A model generated the notes under the pieces. That model had not been told where the DNA came from, searched no databases, and worked only from the letters and a program-made list of their open reading frames with translations. From positions 1-7,501 of the forward strand of contig CAZYAK010000071.1 in assembly GCA_964645935.1 (NCBI GenBank): a stretch of DNA of 7,501 nucleotides. Direction: 5' to 3'. The translations under genes and the position numbers were made by a program. This stretch comes from CAZYAK01 sp964645935. GTDB taxonomy: Bacteria; Patescibacteriota; Gracilibacteria; Peribacterales; Peribacteraceae. Of the stretch, positions 5,888 through 7,501 are shown piece after piece (position 1 is the first letter of the stretch; each line of letters opens with the position of its first letter).

Positions 5888-6265
5888 TCAGGAGCCCGCA
5901 TCCAGGATGAGCACCTGGGCGTAGACGACAATGGCATCCGCGCACATGGCGGCGATGATGCCGCCAATGGCGTACATGGCGATTTTCTTACCCTCCCCGA
6001 GGCCGTTTTCTCCGCCGGTGATGATCTTGATGCCGGCGTAGATGAGCATGACCACGGCCAGTCCGCCGATGGACAAGAGGATGAACTGAACGATACGCAG
6101 GATGACGAAGATGAGCCCATTGGCGCCGATGTTGGTATGCGGGAAGACCGACATGATCTCGCTCCACATGACATCAATGCCCGGAGAGCCGGAGCCGAGA
6201 TCCTCGACGTTGCGGGCGAACACGGAGGGGACAAGCCAGGAGAAGAACAGGGAGAGGATGTGCAT
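5888..6265 (-). CDS. TrbC/VirB2-like pilin protein C (one module)
   Basis: The 125-residue protein starts with a short signal peptide (HILSLFFSWLVPSVFA, likely cleavage after residue 18). A hydrophilic spacer follows, then two membrane helices at about 50-80 and 96-120. Between them lies the small polar loop IKIITGGENGLGEGKKIAMY, the usual TrbC/VirB2 (PF04956-like) layout. It would be inserted in, or exported through, the cytoplasmic membrane and could assemble into a pilus-like fibre or membrane channel. It starts 5 bases after the stop of the two-module gene and is third in the run. No Shine-Dalgarno is present. The membrane topology is clear; the pilin assignment rests on motif and context, and no VirB4 or VirB6 partner is in the window. 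Confidence 0.82.
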   Translation of the reverse strand: MHILSLFFSWLVPSVFARNVEDLGSGSPGIDVMWSEIMSVFPHTNIGANGLIFVILRIVQFILLSIGGLAVVMLIYAGIKIITGGENGLGEGKKIAMYAIGGIIAAMCADAIVVYAQVLILDAGS

Positions 6266-6270
6266 GAGGA

Positions 6271-6870
6271 TCAGAGGTTAAGCTGGAGGAAGGCCTGCAC
6301 GATGGCTTTGGCAAGATTGACGATGACGGCGCCGACAATGGCCCACTTGAGGATGTTGCCGCCCTTCTTGAACTCCTCCGCCGAGCCCGCGGCCAGCATC
6401 ATGGAGTAGCCGCCAAGAATGGCCATAATGAGGAAGCCGACATTGAATAAGAAAATGGTGATGCGCACCACCGAGTCCAGAAGGCCACCACCACCGAAGA
6501 GGAAGTTGGTCTGGTTGGCCTGGCCGTAGTTCTCGGTACTCACGAACGAGATAATGCTCGCGCTTGTGATGGAGAGAGCGAGCCCGCCGAGTGCCAACAG
6601 GATGCCCTTGCGGGCCTGCAGCGCTTTAGAGGAGTCGCCATAGGACAGCAGCATCTGTACGCCGGCAAACATAATGAAGATCACCGCTCCGCCCGCCGCC
6701 AGCTGGATACCGATCGAGGCGAGCATGGGGAGGATGTTGGTGTAGAGCGTGTTTTCGATCCCCTGCCCACAGCCAGCCAGGCCCGTGCAGATGACGGCCA
6801 TTTGCTGTGCCGACGCGCGCTCCGTGAGCAGCGCGAGGACGGCCGGCAGAAGGACGAGGAAGGGGCTCAC
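6271..6870 (-). CDS. Double-module TrbC/VirB2-like membrane protein B
   Basis: The 199-residue protein begins at GTG 6870, chosen because GTGA overlaps the preceding stop by 4 bases, a typical coupling junction. It has a signal peptide (SPFLVLLPAVLALLTERASA, cleavage near residue 21), then Cys28 and Cys34, which could form a disulfide outside the cell. Two pilin-like modules follow. Module 1 (about 46-113) contains FAGVQMLLSYGDSSKALQA and ALGGLALSITSASIISF. Module 2 (about 129-199) contains LGGYSMMLAAGSAEEFKKG and AIVGAVIVNLAKAIVQAF. Each has helix, Gly-rich polar loop, helix, so four main membrane segments are expected. The open frame extends further upstream, but that part overlaps gene A and is not membrane-like. 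The function is probably in a pilus-like or secretion assembly, by inference. Confidence 0.8.
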   Translation of the reverse strand: MSPFLVLLPAVLALLTERASAQQMAVICTGLAGCGQGIENTLYTNILPMLASIGIQLAAGGAVIFIMFAGVQMLLSYGDSSKALQARKGILLALGGLALSITSASIISFVSTENYGQANQTNFLFGGGGLLDSVVRITIFLFNVGFLIMAILGGYSMMLAAGSAEEFKKGGNILKWAIVGAVIVNLAKAIVQAFLQLNL

Positions 6871-7241
6871 TTGAAGAAGGACGGGTTGAGGATGTTGAGG
6901 ATCGTCGAGGAGAAGAGCAGCAACAGGAGACCACCCAGTGACATGAGCAGGCGCTTCACGCCCGCCTGACGCGCACTGTCGTTGCCGCCGGCCACCATCA
7001 TCTCGATGCCACCCCAAAGGCCCATCATCACCGCGATGGCTGCGCCGAGACCCACCACCCACGGGTAGAGGAGATTGAAGTACGTGAAGAACACCCCGAA
7101 GCCGGAATTCCCCGCAGTGGGGATCTCGGTCACCCCGCCGATGGGCTCCATCAGACGGATGGGGGCCTGCGCGGCGGCCGCAAGTGGCACCAGGGTGCCT
7201 ACCAGGACGGCCAGTGGACGGAGGTGCGAGGAGGTGGACAT
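6867..7241 (-). CDS. TrbC/VirB2-like pilin protein A (one module)
   Basis: The 124-residue protein has a clear signal peptide (basic-free N-terminus, hydrophobic LAVLVGTLVPLAAAAQA, cleavage near residue 25). An extracytoplasmic spacer follows, then two membrane helices at about 56-79 and 98-117. The loop between them reads GGIEMMVAGGNDSARQAGVK, the Gly-rich TrbC/VirB2-type turn. ATG 7241 is chosen because it starts the signal peptide and lies 8 nt downstream of a TATACT box; the frame upstream has no membrane or domain features. It is the first gene of a three-gene run and overlaps gene B by 4 bases (GTGA). No Shine-Dalgarno is present. It could instead be a non-pilin small membrane protein, but the shared module pattern with B and C argues for a pilin-like family. 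Confidence 0.83.
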   Translation of the reverse strand: MSTSSHLRPLAVLVGTLVPLAAAAQAPIRLMEPIGGVTEIPTAGNSGFGVFFTYFNLLYPWVVGLGAAIAVMMGLWGGIEMMVAGGNDSARQAGVKRLLMSLGGLLLLLFSSTILNILNPSFFK

Positions 7242-7249
7242 ATCGAAGT

Positions 7250-7255
7250 AGTATA
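7250..7255 (-). promoter_or_regulatory. -10 box of the pilin-like operon
   Basis: TATACT (5 of 6 to TATAAT) lies 8 nt before the ATG of gene A. Initiation 6-7 nt downstream would leave a leader of 1-2 nt at most. The -35 position (7273-7278) reads TGGCGG, a poor match, and is covered by the adjacent palindrome, hinting at activator-dependent or repressible control. Confidence 0.5.
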
Positions 7256-7276
7256 GCGGAAAAGAGGCTTTTCCGC
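7256..7276. promoter_or_regulatory. Operator-like perfect palindrome at the pilin promoter
   Basis: GCGGAAAAG (7256-7264) and CTTTTCCGC (7268-7276) are perfect 9-bp complements around a 3-bp centre (AGG). The repeat directly abuts the -10 box and covers the spacer and -35 zone. A 21-bp dyad of two half-sites one helical turn or so apart is typical of a dimeric regulator. It is not followed by a T-tract toward the operon. The regulator is not in this window. Confidence 0.5.
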
Positions 7277-7351
7277 CAGCCGCAGCGGGAAGGGCGGTCC
7301 CGGCCCGAAGGATTGTCAGGCCTCCCCTCCTTGGGTAGGATCTCCCCGCGT

Positions 7352-7414
7352 CGTGCGCAGGTCGTTCAGTTGGCCTAGTCGTGCCCAAGACGGCGTGATA
7401 GACAGTTCGCACGC
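7352..7414 (+). other. tRNA-like three-way junction or tRNA remnant
   Basis: Part of this stretch (TTCAGTTGGCCTAG) resembles a tRNA D-arm; bases 7351-7386 match 24 of 36 positions of the tRNA-Gly start without gaps. CGTGCG (7352-7357) pairs with CGCACG (7409-7414). Inside are a 4-bp arm (7360-7363 with 7372-7375) and a 6-bp arm with two G-U pairs (7380-7385 with 7392-7397). There is no T-arm and the loop of the second arm has 6 nt, so it is not a normal tRNA. It may be a degenerate copy, another small RNA, or chance in GC-rich DNA. Confidence 0.25.
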
Positions 7415-7446
7415 GATGATGCCCCGTTCTTTCTCCCCGATAACGC

Positions 7447-7501
7447 GCGCATGTAGCTCAGTTGGCTAGAGCGTCGCCTTGCCAAGGCGAAGGTCGAGGG
7501 T
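7447..7501 (+). tRNA. tRNA-Gly (anticodon GCC), partial
   Basis: The 5' acceptor strand GCGCATG (7447-7453) is followed by TA, a D-stem GCTC/GAGC (7456-7459, 7469-7472) with loop AGTTGGCTA, and an anticodon stem TCGCC/GGCGA (7474-7478, 7486-7490). The loop is TTGCCAA, with anticodon GCC at 7481-7483. The variable loop and the 5' strand of the T-stem follow, and the window ends at the first T of the T-loop. The missing 3' half prevents checking the acceptor pairing and CCA. It reads GGC and GGU glycine codons. Confidence 0.95.

Noticed and set aside
1..7501. CRISPR array, insertion sequence or transposase
   Set aside because: No spaced direct repeats of the right length, no transposase motif and no terminal inverted repeats flanking a gene were seen.

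Overview
The window looks like a GC-rich chromosomal segment from a member of the Patescibacteria (candidate phyla radiation, CPR), or a similar reduced bacterium. I infer this from short, tightly packed genes, small tandem pilin-like membrane proteins of the TrbC/VirB2 type, a stand-alone PUR-type nucleic-acid-binding protein, and the absence of any Shine-Dalgarno sequence at all nine visible start codons. TGA ends all ten genes whose stop is visible, so a UGA-recoding lineage (Gracilibacteria/SR1 type) is excluded. The assignment to CPR is inference; no marker phylogeny was possible.

Left part (1-2565). A proline/alanine-rich tail of an upstream gene is followed by a 338-residue protein (138-1154, +). 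That protein carries the spaced His, Glu and GxxH motifs of the TraB/ChaN/EreA/Tiki superfamily. It runs tail to tail into a DHH-DHHA1 phosphoesterase of the NrnA type (2159-1158, -), which lies downstream of rbfA (2565-2224, -). The order rbfA-DHH is a familiar bacterial pair for ribosome maturation and RNA turnover.

Middle part (2566-5831). rbfA and fmt (2615-3496, +) are divergent, with only 49 bp between their start codons and two back-to-back -10-like hexamers. fmt converges on a small PUR-domain gene (3889-3551, -), and a strong hairpin with a T-tract on the minus strand ends the latter. metG (5831-4254, -) ends with its own intrinsic terminator. The 364-bp gap between metG and the PUR gene has no credible gene but holds three perfect or near-perfect hairpins, including an 87-bp two-tier inverted repeat, plus a sigma70-like promoter for the PUR gene. 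metG, fmt and rbfA all feed translation initiation: charging Met-tRNA, formylating it, and maturing the 30S subunit.

Right part (5888-7501). Three consecutive minus-strand genes encode signal-peptide-bearing membrane proteins with four TrbC/VirB2-like modules (one, two and one). A TATACT -10 box precedes the first gene, and a perfect 9-bp inverted repeat directly abuts that box, suggesting a regulated operon. The window closes with a tRNA-Gly(GCC) on the plus strand, cut by the window edge. Upstream of it is a sequence that resembles the 5' half of a tRNA and can fold into a three-way junction.

The observations most worth following up are the double pilin module and its operator-like palindrome, the structured metG/PUR intergenic region, the Tiki-like protein, and the pattern of -10 boxes 6-8 nt from start codons, which suggests leaderless mRNAs.
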